This document shows positions 14,775 through 23,093 of a stretch of 53,958 nucleotides of DNA, piece by piece. Source of the DNA: Actinomycetota bacterium. GTDB lineage: Bacteria > Actinomycetota > Aquicultoria > UBA3085 > Oleimmundimicrobiaceae. How positions within the stretch are numbered: the first letter of the stretch is position 1; the number at the start of each line of letters is the position of its first letter. Below the pieces are notes generated by a model. The model was not told where the DNA came from and searched no databases. It saw only the letters and a list, made by a program, of their open reading frames with translations. A program made the translations under genes and the position numbers. Where the stretch lies: positions 1-53,958 of the forward strand of contig DSBK01000015.1 of the NCBI GenBank assembly GCA_011046085.1, written 5' to 3'.

Positions 14775-15767
14775 ATGATTAAGAGAAAAATTATCTTACA
14801 TTTTATGTCTTTACTTGTACTGATTTCGCTGGTGAGTGGGGCAACGCATGCTCTTTTCACCGATATGGAGACCAACACGGGGAACACATTCACCACTGCT
14901 TGTTTTGACGACGCCTTTGTTTTATCCTCGGGAACATCCAAGGCGACCAGGACATCCATCGCTCCATCACCACCCAAAACATCCTTTCCCATCGCAAGTG
15001 TGGATAAAGATGGAAATCTCGCCCTTGATTTTGGTGAAGTTCCGTCGGGAAACTCCAACAATTCTCCCGATGTTTTCAGAATTAAAAGCATTTGGAGAGA
15101 CACTTTAACTGTGCAGGTTGAATTGTCCGATGAATTGAAACCGTTGTTTAAATACATAGAGGTTGGCAAAGGCGTAAGCTCCATTGCCATTGATTCAGGT
15201 GAGGAGGTGCAGGTGGCCGCCAAACTCAATGTTCCCAATGATGCGGTTCCAGGAGATTATAGAGGATACGTCATTGTGAGCGCCCATAACGGGTTCTTTA
15301 TGAAGAAAATCCCTGCTTTGCTTAGCGTAGTCGAACATCCTACTCCTCCAATTATTTTGGATGCCTCCAGCACAACCGAAACGGCTGATTTTACCACGGA
15401 GACCGTTGTAAGTGATGAAGCGGATACGGTTAAGGAAATACCGACAGAGGAAGAAGTAATCGAAACAAACACTCTACCTGTGAGCATAACCTCTCCAGGC
15501 GGTGGCGCAGAGCTTTGCGGCACCGTTAACATCATCACGAATGTTGAAAGTAGCTCGGCCACACACAGAAACATCAGGCATGTAGTTTTTTATATAGATG
15601 GAGAAGAGGTTGGAAAAATACAAGGAGACGGCCCTAACTCCACTTATATATATACCTGGGATACCACGGCGGCGCTTGGCGGTAAGCATACCTTAATGGT
15701 CGAAGCACATTATACGGCAGGTACCGAAGTTTCAGAGGAAATAGTGGTTATGGTCAACAATAGTTGA
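14775..15767 (+). CDS. SipW-substrate surface protein with C-terminal Ig-like domain
   Basis: This 330-residue protein begins with MIKRKIILHFMSLL and GATHALFTDMETNTGNTF, a SipW-type signal. Residues about 45-190 look like a TasA-type or beta-sandwich domain (FRIKSIWRDTLTVQVELSDE; VAAKLNVPNDAVPGDYRGYV). A Thr/Glu-rich linker (about 200-232) leads to an Ig-like domain (VSITSPGGGAELCGTVNI, VVFYIDGEEVGKI, YTWDTTAALGGKHTLMVEA). With its extra domain it could act as an anchor or accessory subunit, the role TapA has in Bacillus; that comparison is functional inference. GAGGTG inside the end of sipW is its ribosome site. Confidence 0.82.
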   Translation: MIKRKIILHFMSLLVLISLVSGATHALFTDMETNTGNTFTTACFDDAFVLSSGTSKATRTSIAPSPPKTSFPIASVDKDGNLALDFGEVPSGNSNNSPDVFRIKSIWRDTLTVQVELSDELKPLFKYIEVGKGVSSIAIDSGEEVQVAAKLNVPNDAVPGDYRGYVIVSAHNGFFMKKIPALLSVVEHPTPPIILDASSTTETADFTTETVVSDEADTVKEIPTEEEVIETNTLPVSITSPGGGAELCGTVNIITNVESSSATHRNIRHVVFYIDGEEVGKIQGDGPNSTYIYTWDTTAALGGKHTLMVEAHYTAGTEVSEEIVVMVNNS

Positions 15768-16379
15768 GGCCTTGACTTAGCAGGGGGTATTTTTCTCATT
15801 ATTGTGAAGGAGAGGTAGACAATAACCTTGTCTTTACAAGGAGTTCTTCGACGAACTCAGGGCAGGCATAGCAAAGTAATCTAAAGATTGCCGCGCTCTT
15901 CGGGCTTACAATGACCGGGAGTAAGGGCAAAGATGTACAGGTTAAGAGCTTAATTATTAAAGCTTATAGTTTTTAGCTAGGGGTTTGAGACTGATAGCTG
16001 GAGGCTGGTAGTTTACTAATCTGAAAGACCCACACCCTCACGACTAAAATTATTATATATTATTAAGATATGTTAAAAATTTCCCCCACCTTCTTATTAA
16101 TTAAAAGTACAGGATCAATCTCCACCTTTTGTTCTCAAAATAAATTAATGATATCTTTCAGTAACTGGCTATTTTGTTCTGACACGCAGCGCTTTATTTG
16201 TCAAAGACCTCCCGTTTTTATGTATTGCCACTTAAAGAAAGAACCTTAATTTTCTTATACGAGTCCTTCTTTTTGTTTTTTTGGAATCTGCAGCCAACAA
16301 ATTATTTATGAAATTTTATGGAAAAAAGTTAAAGTTTTTCTCTTTTTTTGCCGAAAATATAACCAAAAGTGTTGCATAG
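15768..16379. repeat. repeats and AT-rich spacer before the dcw cluster
   Basis: A copy of the dispersed repeat lies at 15830-15915, followed by AAGATGTACAGGTTAAGAGC (15930-15949), shared with the spacers near 5014 and 27855, and then GCTGGAGGCTGG-type repeats to about 16045. From 16046 to 16379 the sequence is AT-rich with no supported gene; it probably holds the promoter of the cluster, though no box pair is convincing. Confidence 0.7.
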
Positions 16380-16404
16380 TGGAACATAATGGAGTAGAGT
16401 GGAA
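16380..16404 (+). promoter_or_regulatory. MraZ operator: three TGGAR boxes
   Basis: TGGAA, TGGAG and TGGAA occur at 16380, 16390 and 16400, each separated by exactly five bases. MraZ is known to bind tandem TGGGN-like repeats with N5 spacers upstream of its own gene. Position 28 bases before mraZ fits autorepression of the dcw cluster. Confidence 0.75.
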
Positions 16405-16432
16405 ATAAATCGAAATCAACTAGGGAGAAAAA

Positions 16433-16855
16433 GTGTTTTTAGGCGAGTTTTGTCATTTTTTAGATGAAAAGGGAAGACTAATATTACCATCCAAGTTCAG
16501 AGATGCTCTGGCCGACGGGGTAGTTATAACCGTTGGGATGGAAAAATGCTTATTTGTTATTCCAAAAACCGAGTGGCCCAGATGGGAAGATAAGATAAGA
16601 TCGCTTCCCTTAGCAAAGAAAGATGCTAGAAAATTTTCCCGTTTCTTTTTCGCAGGAGCAAGCGAAGAAGATATCACAAGGCAGGGAAGGATATTGATTC
16701 CTGGCAATCTTCGGGAATATGCCAACCTGAATAAAGAGGTCGTGATCGTTGGAGTTTCTGACAGATTGGAAATTTGGAGTAAAGAAAACTGGGAAGCTTA
16801 TCAAAAAGAAGCCGAAAGTTCTTATTCTGATATCGCAGAGGAACTTTTGATTTAA
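16433..16855 (+). CDS. mraZ: transcriptional regulator MraZ
   Basis: This 140-residue protein has two SpoVT/AbrB-like repeats, each with the family pattern (LDEKGRLILPSKFRDAL and ITRQGRILIPGNLREYA, with their DxxGR/QGR motifs). MraZ forms a ring-shaped oligomer that binds DNA and controls its own operon and other division genes. It opens the dcw cluster. A GTG start is used, with AGGGAG at 16422-16427. Confidence 0.97.
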   Translation: MFLGEFCHFLDEKGRLILPSKFRDALADGVVITVGMEKCLFVIPKTEWPRWEDKIRSLPLAKKDARKFSRFFFAGASEEDITRQGRILIPGNLREYANLNKEVVIVGVSDRLEIWSKENWEAYQKEAESSYSDIAEELLI

Positions 16856-16884
16856 TCCATTGATAATCGAATATCGTTAAAAGG

Positions 16885-16975
16885 TTTGCTGGCTGGGGGC
16901 CGTTTTTTTAGCAGTGTGATCATGCACCTTGGGCGGGGCAACACAAAAATTGACAAGAATTTTTACAGAGCTTGT
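16885..16975 (+). pseudogene. decayed partial duplicate of the 5' end of rsmH
   Basis: The stretch repeats landmarks of the beginning of rsmH in the same order: TTTGCTGGCTG (16885-16895, as 17057-17067), GCAGTGTGATCA (like GCAGCGTGATAA at 17099-17110), then the identical 18-mer TGCACCTTGGGCGGGGCA (16923-16940, as 17115-17132), and a more diverged tail. The remnant is shorter than the source and not in frame. A T7 run at 16903-16909 lies within it. Confidence 0.7.
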
Positions 16976-17009
16976 AGCTTGGTTTCAGCAAATGTCAAAA
17001 CAAAAGTCT

Positions 17010-17067
17010 CAGCCAGCAAAAGTAGGGTTTTATATGAAACAAGAACATATTCCAGTTTTGCTGGCTG
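17010..17067 (+). promoter_or_regulatory. 12-bp hairpin enclosing the rsmH ribosome site and start codon
   Basis: CAGCCAGCAAAA (17010-17021) is perfectly complementary to TTTTGCTGGCTG (17056-17067). The 34-base loop holds AGTAGGG and the ATG at 17034. The duplicate upstream offers a second partner, TTTGCTGGCTG at 16885-16895, so two alternative folds are possible. A role in translation control is inference. Confidence 0.45.
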
Positions 17068-17969
17068 AAGTTGTGAAGTATTTAAATCTGAAAAAAGGCA
17101 GCGTGATAATTGACTGCACCTTGGGCGGGGCAGGACACGCAAAAGCAATTTTGAGAGCAATTAAACCAAGCGGCTTTTTACTAGGGATCGATCAGGACGA
17201 AATGGCAATTAACAGGGCAAAAAAAGAACTATCAAGCTTCAGCCAGCAAATTAAATTAGTTAAAGACAGTTTTACAAACTTAGATGAAATTTTGATGCGA
17301 GATGGTTTTCAAAAGGTAGACGGCGTCTTATTTGATTTGGGTGTATCGTCATTTCAATTTGATTTTCCTGAAAGGGGTTTTAGTTATAGGTTCGATGCCC
17401 CTCTCGATATGAGAATGGATACGAGTCAGAAACTGACAGCTTGTGATGTGGTTAATACTTACTCGAAAGATGAATTGACCAGTTTAATTAGCCAATACGG
17501 GGAAGAGAAGTGGGCAAGCCGAATTGCTAGTTTTGTAGTAGAAACGAGGAGACGAAGAATGATTCAAACAACATTCGAGTTGGTGGATATCATAAAAGAG
17601 GCTATACCTGCAAGCGCGAGAAGAAAAGGAGGCCATCCTGCAAAAAGAACTTTTCAGGCAATAAGAATCGAAGTCAACGGGGAACTTGATTCACTAGAAA
17701 AAGGTTTAAGAAGCGCAATAAGATGGCTTAAAACAGGAGGGAGGCTGGTGGTTATTTCCTATCAATCGCTAGAGGACCGAATAGTAAAAAATATTTTTAA
17801 GGATTATTCGAAAGGTTGTATTTGTCCGCCGGAAATGCCAATTTGCGTTTGCGGCAGAAAGCCGATCACTAAAATATTAACCAAAAAACCAATAAAACCA
17901 AGCGAGGGGGAAAAGGAAAGAAACCCCAGATCTAAAAGTGCGAAATTAAGGGTTGCAGAAAAATCCTAA
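17034..17969 (+). CDS. rsmH: 16S rRNA (cytosine1402-N4)-methyltransferase RsmH (MraW)
   Basis: This 311-residue SAM-dependent methyltransferase modifies C1402 in the ribosomal P site. Visible motifs are HIPVLLAEVV, the SAM site IIDCTLGGAGHAKAIL, GIDQDEMAI, the family core LFDLGVSSFQFD with PERGFSYRFDAPLDMRMD, and KRTFQAIRIEVNGEL and VVISYQSLEDRIVK near the C terminus. The frame is open from 16929, but AGGG at 17024-17027 and alignment to the family favour ATG 17034. Second gene of the dcw cluster. Confidence 0.95.
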   Translation: MKQEHIPVLLAEVVKYLNLKKGSVIIDCTLGGAGHAKAILRAIKPSGFLLGIDQDEMAINRAKKELSSFSQQIKLVKDSFTNLDEILMRDGFQKVDGVLFDLGVSSFQFDFPERGFSYRFDAPLDMRMDTSQKLTACDVVNTYSKDELTSLISQYGEEKWASRIASFVVETRRRRMIQTTFELVDIIKEAIPASARRKGGHPAKRTFQAIRIEVNGELDSLEKGLRSAIRWLKTGGRLVVISYQSLEDRIVKNIFKDYSKGCICPPEMPICVCGRKPITKILTKKPIKPSEGEKERNPRSKSAKLRVAEKS

Positions 17970-17992
17970 TTAAGCAAGGAGTGTAAAGAGCA

Positions 17993-18406
17993 ATGCAAAC
18001 AGCAAGGAAGCTGGCGTATAAACCAAAAAAGGAACAAGCAAAAGCAAATCTTAGACTAATAACCAACGACCGGAAAAGAGGTCTTTCTTTGAGTTTTTTG
18101 GTTCTAGTATTTGCTATTTTACCAACTTCGGTAATGTTTAATGCGACGCAACAAACTTTGGTGACCCAAGGTGCCATCGAAGTAGAAAATTTAAAAAATA
18201 TATTAGAGGAAGAGCAAACCTATAATCAGAAATTGATAGTTGAAGTTGCAAAACTCAAATCACCAGAAAGAATAGAAAAAATTGCACTCGGAAAAATTGG
18301 AATGATTTTACCGTCAAGCGTAAATTATTTAAAGATAATCGACAAAAAGATATCTGAGAGTAAGCTGGCGATGAAGAATAATGACGGCGGGAGCTTTCGA
18401 GATTAA
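17993..18406 (+). CDS. ftsL: cell division protein FtsL-like (septum formation initiator family)
   Basis: This 137-residue bitopic protein has a basic cytoplasmic head, one membrane helix (about 32-50) and an extracytoplasmic coiled coil with the family pattern ELxxLxSPERIEKIALGKIGM (here VAKLKSPERIEKIA). FtsL links FtsQ/DivIC with the septal synthase. Position between rsmH and the penicillin-binding protein is the canonical ftsL slot. AAGGAG precedes the ATG. Confidence 0.85.
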   Translation: MQTARKLAYKPKKEQAKANLRLITNDRKRGLSLSFLVLVFAILPTSVMFNATQQTLVTQGAIEVENLKNILEEEQTYNQKLIVEVAKLKSPERIEKIALGKIGMILPSSVNYLKIIDKKISESKLAMKNNDGGSFRD

Positions 18407-18463
18407 ATAGCTTTTGTGTTGGGCCATTCGAAGAACGGAAGTTTAAGAATAAGGAGGAGTTTG

Positions 18464-20164
18464 ATGTCTGCTAAGTCTCGGAAGTGGGGCGATGCAAGAC
18501 TTTTTTTTATAATCTTCGCATTTTTATTAGGATTCCTCGTGATTGTAGCAAGATTAATAAATATTCAAATTGTTAAAGCGAAAGAATATGAATCATTGGC
18601 CAAAAAACAGCGCATAAGATCGATTGAGATTGCGCCAAGACGCGGAAATGTTTACGACCGAAATGACGACATACTAGCTACGAGCATTGACACCACTACC
18701 GTATATGCAAATCCGTATTTTATTAAAGACGCTGAAAGTGTTGCTGCTCAAATTTCTCAGATTTTAGGAATAGAGAAAAAAATTATTTTAGATAAACTTA
18801 ACAAGGACTGTGGTTTTGTTTATCTTGCCCGCAAAATTGGACAATCTGAATCAGAACGAATAAAAGCATTGCAGATTGAAGGGGTCTATTTTTTAAGAGA
18901 GAGCAAAAGATGTTATCCGTGCGATGAGCTTGGTTCTCATGTTATTGGATTTGTTGGAGTGGACAATGAAGGGCTCACTGGGCTGGAGATGTTTTATGAT
19001 GATATTTTAAAAGGGTTGTCGGGGCACCTTCTTGTTGAAAAAGACCCGAAAGGCAGATCGATATCTACTGGTGTTTATGAACTTTCTCCTTCTACGGAAG
19101 GGAAGAATATTTATTTAACAATAGATAAAGATATTCAGTTTAAAGCTCAAGCTGAGCTTAATGGTTGTGTAGAGGAATACGGGGCAAAGTCGGGAAACGC
19201 AATTGTAATAAAACCCAAAACGGGCGAAATACTGGCAATGGCCAGCTATCCTTCCTTCAACTTAAATGAGTATGGCGAAGTAAACTCATCTTCTTTTCGC
19301 AACAGGGCGGTAACGGATTCTTTTGAACCCGGTTCAACGATAAAGATGATAATAGGAGCTGCTGCATTAGAAGAAAGGATCTATAAACCGTCGGATGTTT
19401 TTAGGTTGCCCAGTTCTATTAAGATTGCGGACAGGTTGATAAGTGAATCTCACGCAAGACAAACTGAGGATTTTACTTTAACGAGGATTATTGCAGAATC
19501 CAGCAATGTTGGTATTGTTAAAATAGGACAAAAATTAGGGAAAGAAAAAATTTGTGATTATCTTTCCTTGTTTGGTTTTGGTCAAAAAACAGGAATTGAT
19601 TTTCCTGGTGAGGCTATAGGGTATGTGCCACCTTCTGAGCAGTGGTCCGGTTCAACCATTGGAAATATCCCATTTGGTCAAGGGATGTCTGCAACAAGCT
19701 TGCAAGTTCTTCAATCCTTTGCAATTATTGCAAATGATGGATTGCAGGTGAAACCTTGTCTATTAAAGAAGATTACTGATTTGAATGGAAAAACGATTAA
19801 AGAGGTTATGCCTGCGCAGGGCAAGAAAATATTATCATCTAGCACAGCGCAACAAATGAAGGAAATTTTAGAAAAAGTAACGACCGATGGAACGGGAAAA
19901 AATGCACAAATAGCCGGTTATAGAGTTGCGGGTAAAACAGGGACCGCGCAAAAGCCCGGTGAAAACCGAAAGGGTTACGAAAAAGGTAAATATGTAGCTT
20001 CTTTTGTCGGATTTGCGCCCATAGAGGAACCTCAGTTGGCAATTATTATAGTTATTGATGAACCTAAGGGTAATATTTACGGCGGCTCTATAGCTGCCCC
20101 AGTATTTAAAAATTTGACCGAATTTAGTTTACGACATTTAAAGATCAATCCTGATAAAGATTAA
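18464..20164 (+). CDS. ftsI: septal penicillin-binding protein (class B, FtsI/PBP2 family)
   Basis: This protein of about 566 residues is a D,D-transpeptidase for septal peptidoglycan. It has one N-terminal membrane anchor (about 15-35), the dimerisation domain (IAPRRGNVYDRND) and a transpeptidase domain with the active Ser in FEPGSTIKM (SxxK), SSNVG (SxN) and KTGTAQ (KTG). No PASTA domain is present. AAGGAGGAG at 18451-18459 selects ATG 18464; the frame is open from 18416. Confidence 0.95.
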   Translation: MSAKSRKWGDARLFFIIFAFLLGFLVIVARLINIQIVKAKEYESLAKKQRIRSIEIAPRRGNVYDRNDDILATSIDTTTVYANPYFIKDAESVAAQISQILGIEKKIILDKLNKDCGFVYLARKIGQSESERIKALQIEGVYFLRESKRCYPCDELGSHVIGFVGVDNEGLTGLEMFYDDILKGLSGHLLVEKDPKGRSISTGVYELSPSTEGKNIYLTIDKDIQFKAQAELNGCVEEYGAKSGNAIVIKPKTGEILAMASYPSFNLNEYGEVNSSSFRNRAVTDSFEPGSTIKMIIGAAALEERIYKPSDVFRLPSSIKIADRLISESHARQTEDFTLTRIIAESSNVGIVKIGQKLGKEKICDYLSLFGFGQKTGIDFPGEAIGYVPPSEQWSGSTIGNIPFGQGMSATSLQVLQSFAIIANDGLQVKPCLLKKITDLNGKTIKEVMPAQGKKILSSSTAQQMKEILEKVTTDGTGKNAQIAGYRVAGKTGTAQKPGENRKGYEKGKYVASFVGFAPIEEPQLAIIIVIDEPKGNIYGGSIAAPVFKNLTEFSLRHLKINPDKD

Positions 20165-20225
20165 ATTTTATTCTTGTTCGATTGTTTGGATGAGCTGTGA
20201 TAAAATATTTCACAATGTGGTGAGG

Positions 20226-21692
20226 ATGTTGTTGGAGTTTGATAAATTTGTCTCTCTTCTTGACCCAAAGAGATTAGAAGGGGAACTAAATGTAGATATC
20301 GAAGATATTATATATGACTCGCGGAAAGCAAAACCGGGGAGTCTTTTTGTATGCATAAAAGGTTTTAAAACCGACGGACATATGTATATTAAGGATGCAA
20401 TTAAGTCGGGTGTTTCTGCAATTGTAACCGAGCGATGGTTAGAGGATTTTGGTTCAATAGCACAATGTCAAGTTGAGGATTCAAGAAATGCGCTTGCAAT
20501 TTTATCAAAATTTCTATTTAAAGATCCCACGTCAAAAATACAGTTGGTCGGAATTACGGGCACAAATGGTAAAACTACTACTAGTTATTTGGTGGATAGT
20601 ATATTTAGAAACGCGGGAAGAAAAACTGGCTTAATTGGAACAGTGGAACATAAGGTTGGCGATAGGGTTTTCCCTGTAGAAAGAACCACGCCAGAATCGT
20701 ACGATTTACAAAAAATATTTAAAAAAATGGTTGAAAGTGGTGTAACACATGCGGTAATGGAAGCATCTTCTCACGCTATAGATTTACACCGTGTGGACGG
20801 ATGCTCTTTTAACGTCTTGGTTTTTACCAATTTAAGCCAGGATCATCTTGATTACCACAAAAGTATGAGAAAATATTTTTTAACAAAGAAGAAAATCTTT
20901 GATGATTATAAGAAGACTGCAAAGGTTATAAATATTGATGACTCTTACGGAAAAGAAATTGCTTCTAATAGCGCCAATGTAATCAGTTATGGATTGAGTA
21001 AGACAGCCATGGTAAGGGCTGAAGAAATCCAATTACACAAAAAGGGGTCAAAATTCAAGATATTAACCTCAACCTCAGATATAGACTTGTCCATAAATCT
21101 TAAAGGACTTTTTAATGTGTATAATTCTTTGGCTGCAGCGGGGGTTGGGCTTGCTTTGGGTTTTTCCAATGAAGATATTAAAAGTGGCATCGAAGCCGTT
21201 TTAAATATTTCGGGAAGGTTTGAAACGGTAGATTGTGGGCAAGATTTTAGTGTTTTTGTCGATTATGCGCACACTCCCGATGGGCTAGAGAAATTAATTA
21301 AAGCCGCAAGAGAGATAACGGAAGGAAGGGTTATTACGGTGTTTGGTTGTGGTGGTGATAGGGATAAAAAGAAAAGATCTTTGATGGGTAAAATTGCGGG
21401 GGAATTGAGCGATTATTTGATAATAACATCAGATAATCCTCGAAGTGAAGAGCCATTGGCAATAATAGAAGAGATAGAACGGGGATTAGGAAAGGCGCCC
21501 TTCGTTAAATACAAGAGAATTATTGATAGAAAAGAAGCCATTTATTATGCGCTTTCCCTTGCGGAATCCGGTGATTCCGTGTTGGTGGCGGGCAAAGGAC
21601 ATGAATCGGGTCAGGTTTTTAAAGATAAAGTTGTTCCCTTTGATGATCGTGCAGTTGTAAGAGAAGCGTTATTGGAGATGGATTTATGTTAG
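20226..21692 (+). CDS. murE: UDP-MurNAc-L-Ala-D-Glu:meso-DAP ligase MurE
   Basis: This Mur ligase adds the third residue of the stem peptide. Motifs are the ATP loop GITGTNGKTTTSYL, the carbamylated-lysine region, FTNLSQDHLDYH, and SDNPRSEEP. DNPR is the signature of meso-diaminopimelate-specific enzymes (lysine enzymes differ), so the wall should contain meso-DAP. The start is uncertain: ATG 20190, ATG 20226 and TTG 20232 are in frame. GGTGAGG at 20219-20225 suits TTG 20232 best by spacing; ATG 20226 is given as a compromise. It overlaps murF by seven bases. Confidence 0.95.
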   Translation: MLLEFDKFVSLLDPKRLEGELNVDIEDIIYDSRKAKPGSLFVCIKGFKTDGHMYIKDAIKSGVSAIVTERWLEDFGSIAQCQVEDSRNALAILSKFLFKDPTSKIQLVGITGTNGKTTTSYLVDSIFRNAGRKTGLIGTVEHKVGDRVFPVERTTPESYDLQKIFKKMVESGVTHAVMEASSHAIDLHRVDGCSFNVLVFTNLSQDHLDYHKSMRKYFLTKKKIFDDYKKTAKVINIDDSYGKEIASNSANVISYGLSKTAMVRAEEIQLHKKGSKFKILTSTSDIDLSINLKGLFNVYNSLAAAGVGLALGFSNEDIKSGIEAVLNISGRFETVDCGQDFSVFVDYAHTPDGLEKLIKAAREITEGRVITVFGCGGDRDKKKRSLMGKIAGELSDYLIITSDNPRSEEPLAIIEEIERGLGKAPFVKYKRIIDRKEAIYYALSLAESGDSVLVAGKGHESGQVFKDKVVPFDDRAVVREALLEMDLC

Positions 21693-23086
21693 AAATAAGG
21701 ATTTCTGAATTGTTGTCAATATTGCCAAAAGGAAAGCTTATTAGGGGATCTGGGCATGATTTGATATTCTCAGTTTGTACGGATACTCGTATTTTAAAAA
21801 AAGATGATTTTTTTGTTCCTCTTAAAGGCGAATATTTCGATGGTCATAAGTTTATCAACGAAGCAATTAAAGGGGGCGCATCCGGTTTTTTTACCGAATG
21901 TTGGAACGATGAAATTGAATCCGAAGTTGGATATTTAGCAGAAAATCTTATAGTTATAAAAGTAGATAATAGTCTTAAGGCGTTGCAATCTATGGCAAGC
22001 GTGGTTCGCAAAAAGTTAAATGCCAAGGTTGTGGGCATAACAGGAAGCACAGGAAAGACAACGACAAAAGATATGCTAAGGAGCATCTTGGAAAGAAAAA
22101 CCACTTTAGTTTCTACTGAAAAGAGTTATAACAATGAAATAGGAGTTCCCTTAACCATTTTAAAGGCGGATTTGGATACCAATATTATGGTTTTAGAGAT
22201 GGGAATGAGGGGAAGGGGCCAGATTGCCGAGCTTTGTGAAATTGCTAAACCAAATATTGCGCTTATAACAAATATTGGAAAGACTCATTTTGAATTACTT
22301 CGTTCGGAGAAAGCGATTGCAGAGACAAAAGCTGAACTCATTGAATCTATCACGGATGACGGTGTAGTGATATTAAATCAAGACGACAACTGGACCGACA
22401 GGTTCAAAAAAATGACATTAGCTAAAGTCGTAACGTATGGTTTATCTGAAAAAGCTGATATGAGGGCGGAAAATATTAATGTAAAGAGAAGCGGGTGTCC
22501 TTCTTTTAAAATCACAAACAAAGATGACGTGATTTTTGTAACGCTTCCATTGCCCGGAAAACATAACATTTACAATGCTTTGGCCGCCGCTTCTGCTGCG
22601 ATTGAAGTTGGGTTATCATTAAACGATGTGAAAATGGGTCTTGAAAAATGTAGTATTTCCGAGATGCGAATGCAGGTTATTGTGAACTCTAAAGAGGTTA
22701 TGATCATAAACGATGCGTACAATGCCAATCCTGACTCAATGCGCGCATCGCTTGAATCATTAAAAGATATTAAGAATGGGAGCAGAAAAATAGCAATTCT
22801 TGGTGACATGTCCGAGCTTGGAGAGCTTTCTGTGAGTTTGCATGAAACCGTTGGCGCTCTTGTTAAAGAAAATGAGGTAGATTTACTATTTGTTGTGGGA
22901 ACAAAAGCGAAGCAAATTGCCAAGGGAGCAATTCGAGCCGGAATGGATGAAAGCAATATTTTTATCTATAACGAGTTCGGAGGCGTTGAGCAAAAAATAA
23001 AAGAGACCATAAGGTCAGGGGATATTGTTTTGGTTAAAGCATCCAGGGTTATGGCGTTGGAGAAATTGGTGGAGTCAATTAAATGA
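21686..23086 (+). CDS. murF: UDP-MurNAc-tripeptide--D-Ala-D-Ala ligase MurF
   Basis: This 466-residue enzyme completes UDP-MurNAc-pentapeptide. It shows the N-terminal MurE/F domain (FSVCTDTRILKKDDFFVPLKG region), the ATP loop GITGSTGKTTTKDML, SYNNEIGVPLTIL, VLEMGMRGRGQI, and NDAYNANPDSMRASL, all typical of MurF. It is translationally coupled to murE by overlap and followed eight bases later by mraY. Confidence 0.96.
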   Translation: MLEIRISELLSILPKGKLIRGSGHDLIFSVCTDTRILKKDDFFVPLKGEYFDGHKFINEAIKGGASGFFTECWNDEIESEVGYLAENLIVIKVDNSLKALQSMASVVRKKLNAKVVGITGSTGKTTTKDMLRSILERKTTLVSTEKSYNNEIGVPLTILKADLDTNIMVLEMGMRGRGQIAELCEIAKPNIALITNIGKTHFELLRSEKAIAETKAELIESITDDGVVILNQDDNWTDRFKKMTLAKVVTYGLSEKADMRAENINVKRSGCPSFKITNKDDVIFVTLPLPGKHNIYNALAAASAAIEVGLSLNDVKMGLEKCSISEMRMQVIVNSKEVMIINDAYNANPDSMRASLESLKDIKNGSRKIAILGDMSELGELSVSLHETVGALVKENEVDLLFVVGTKAKQIAKGAIRAGMDESNIFIYNEFGGVEQKIKETIRSGDIVLVKASRVMALEKLVESIK

Positions 23087-23093
23087 GGATAAA

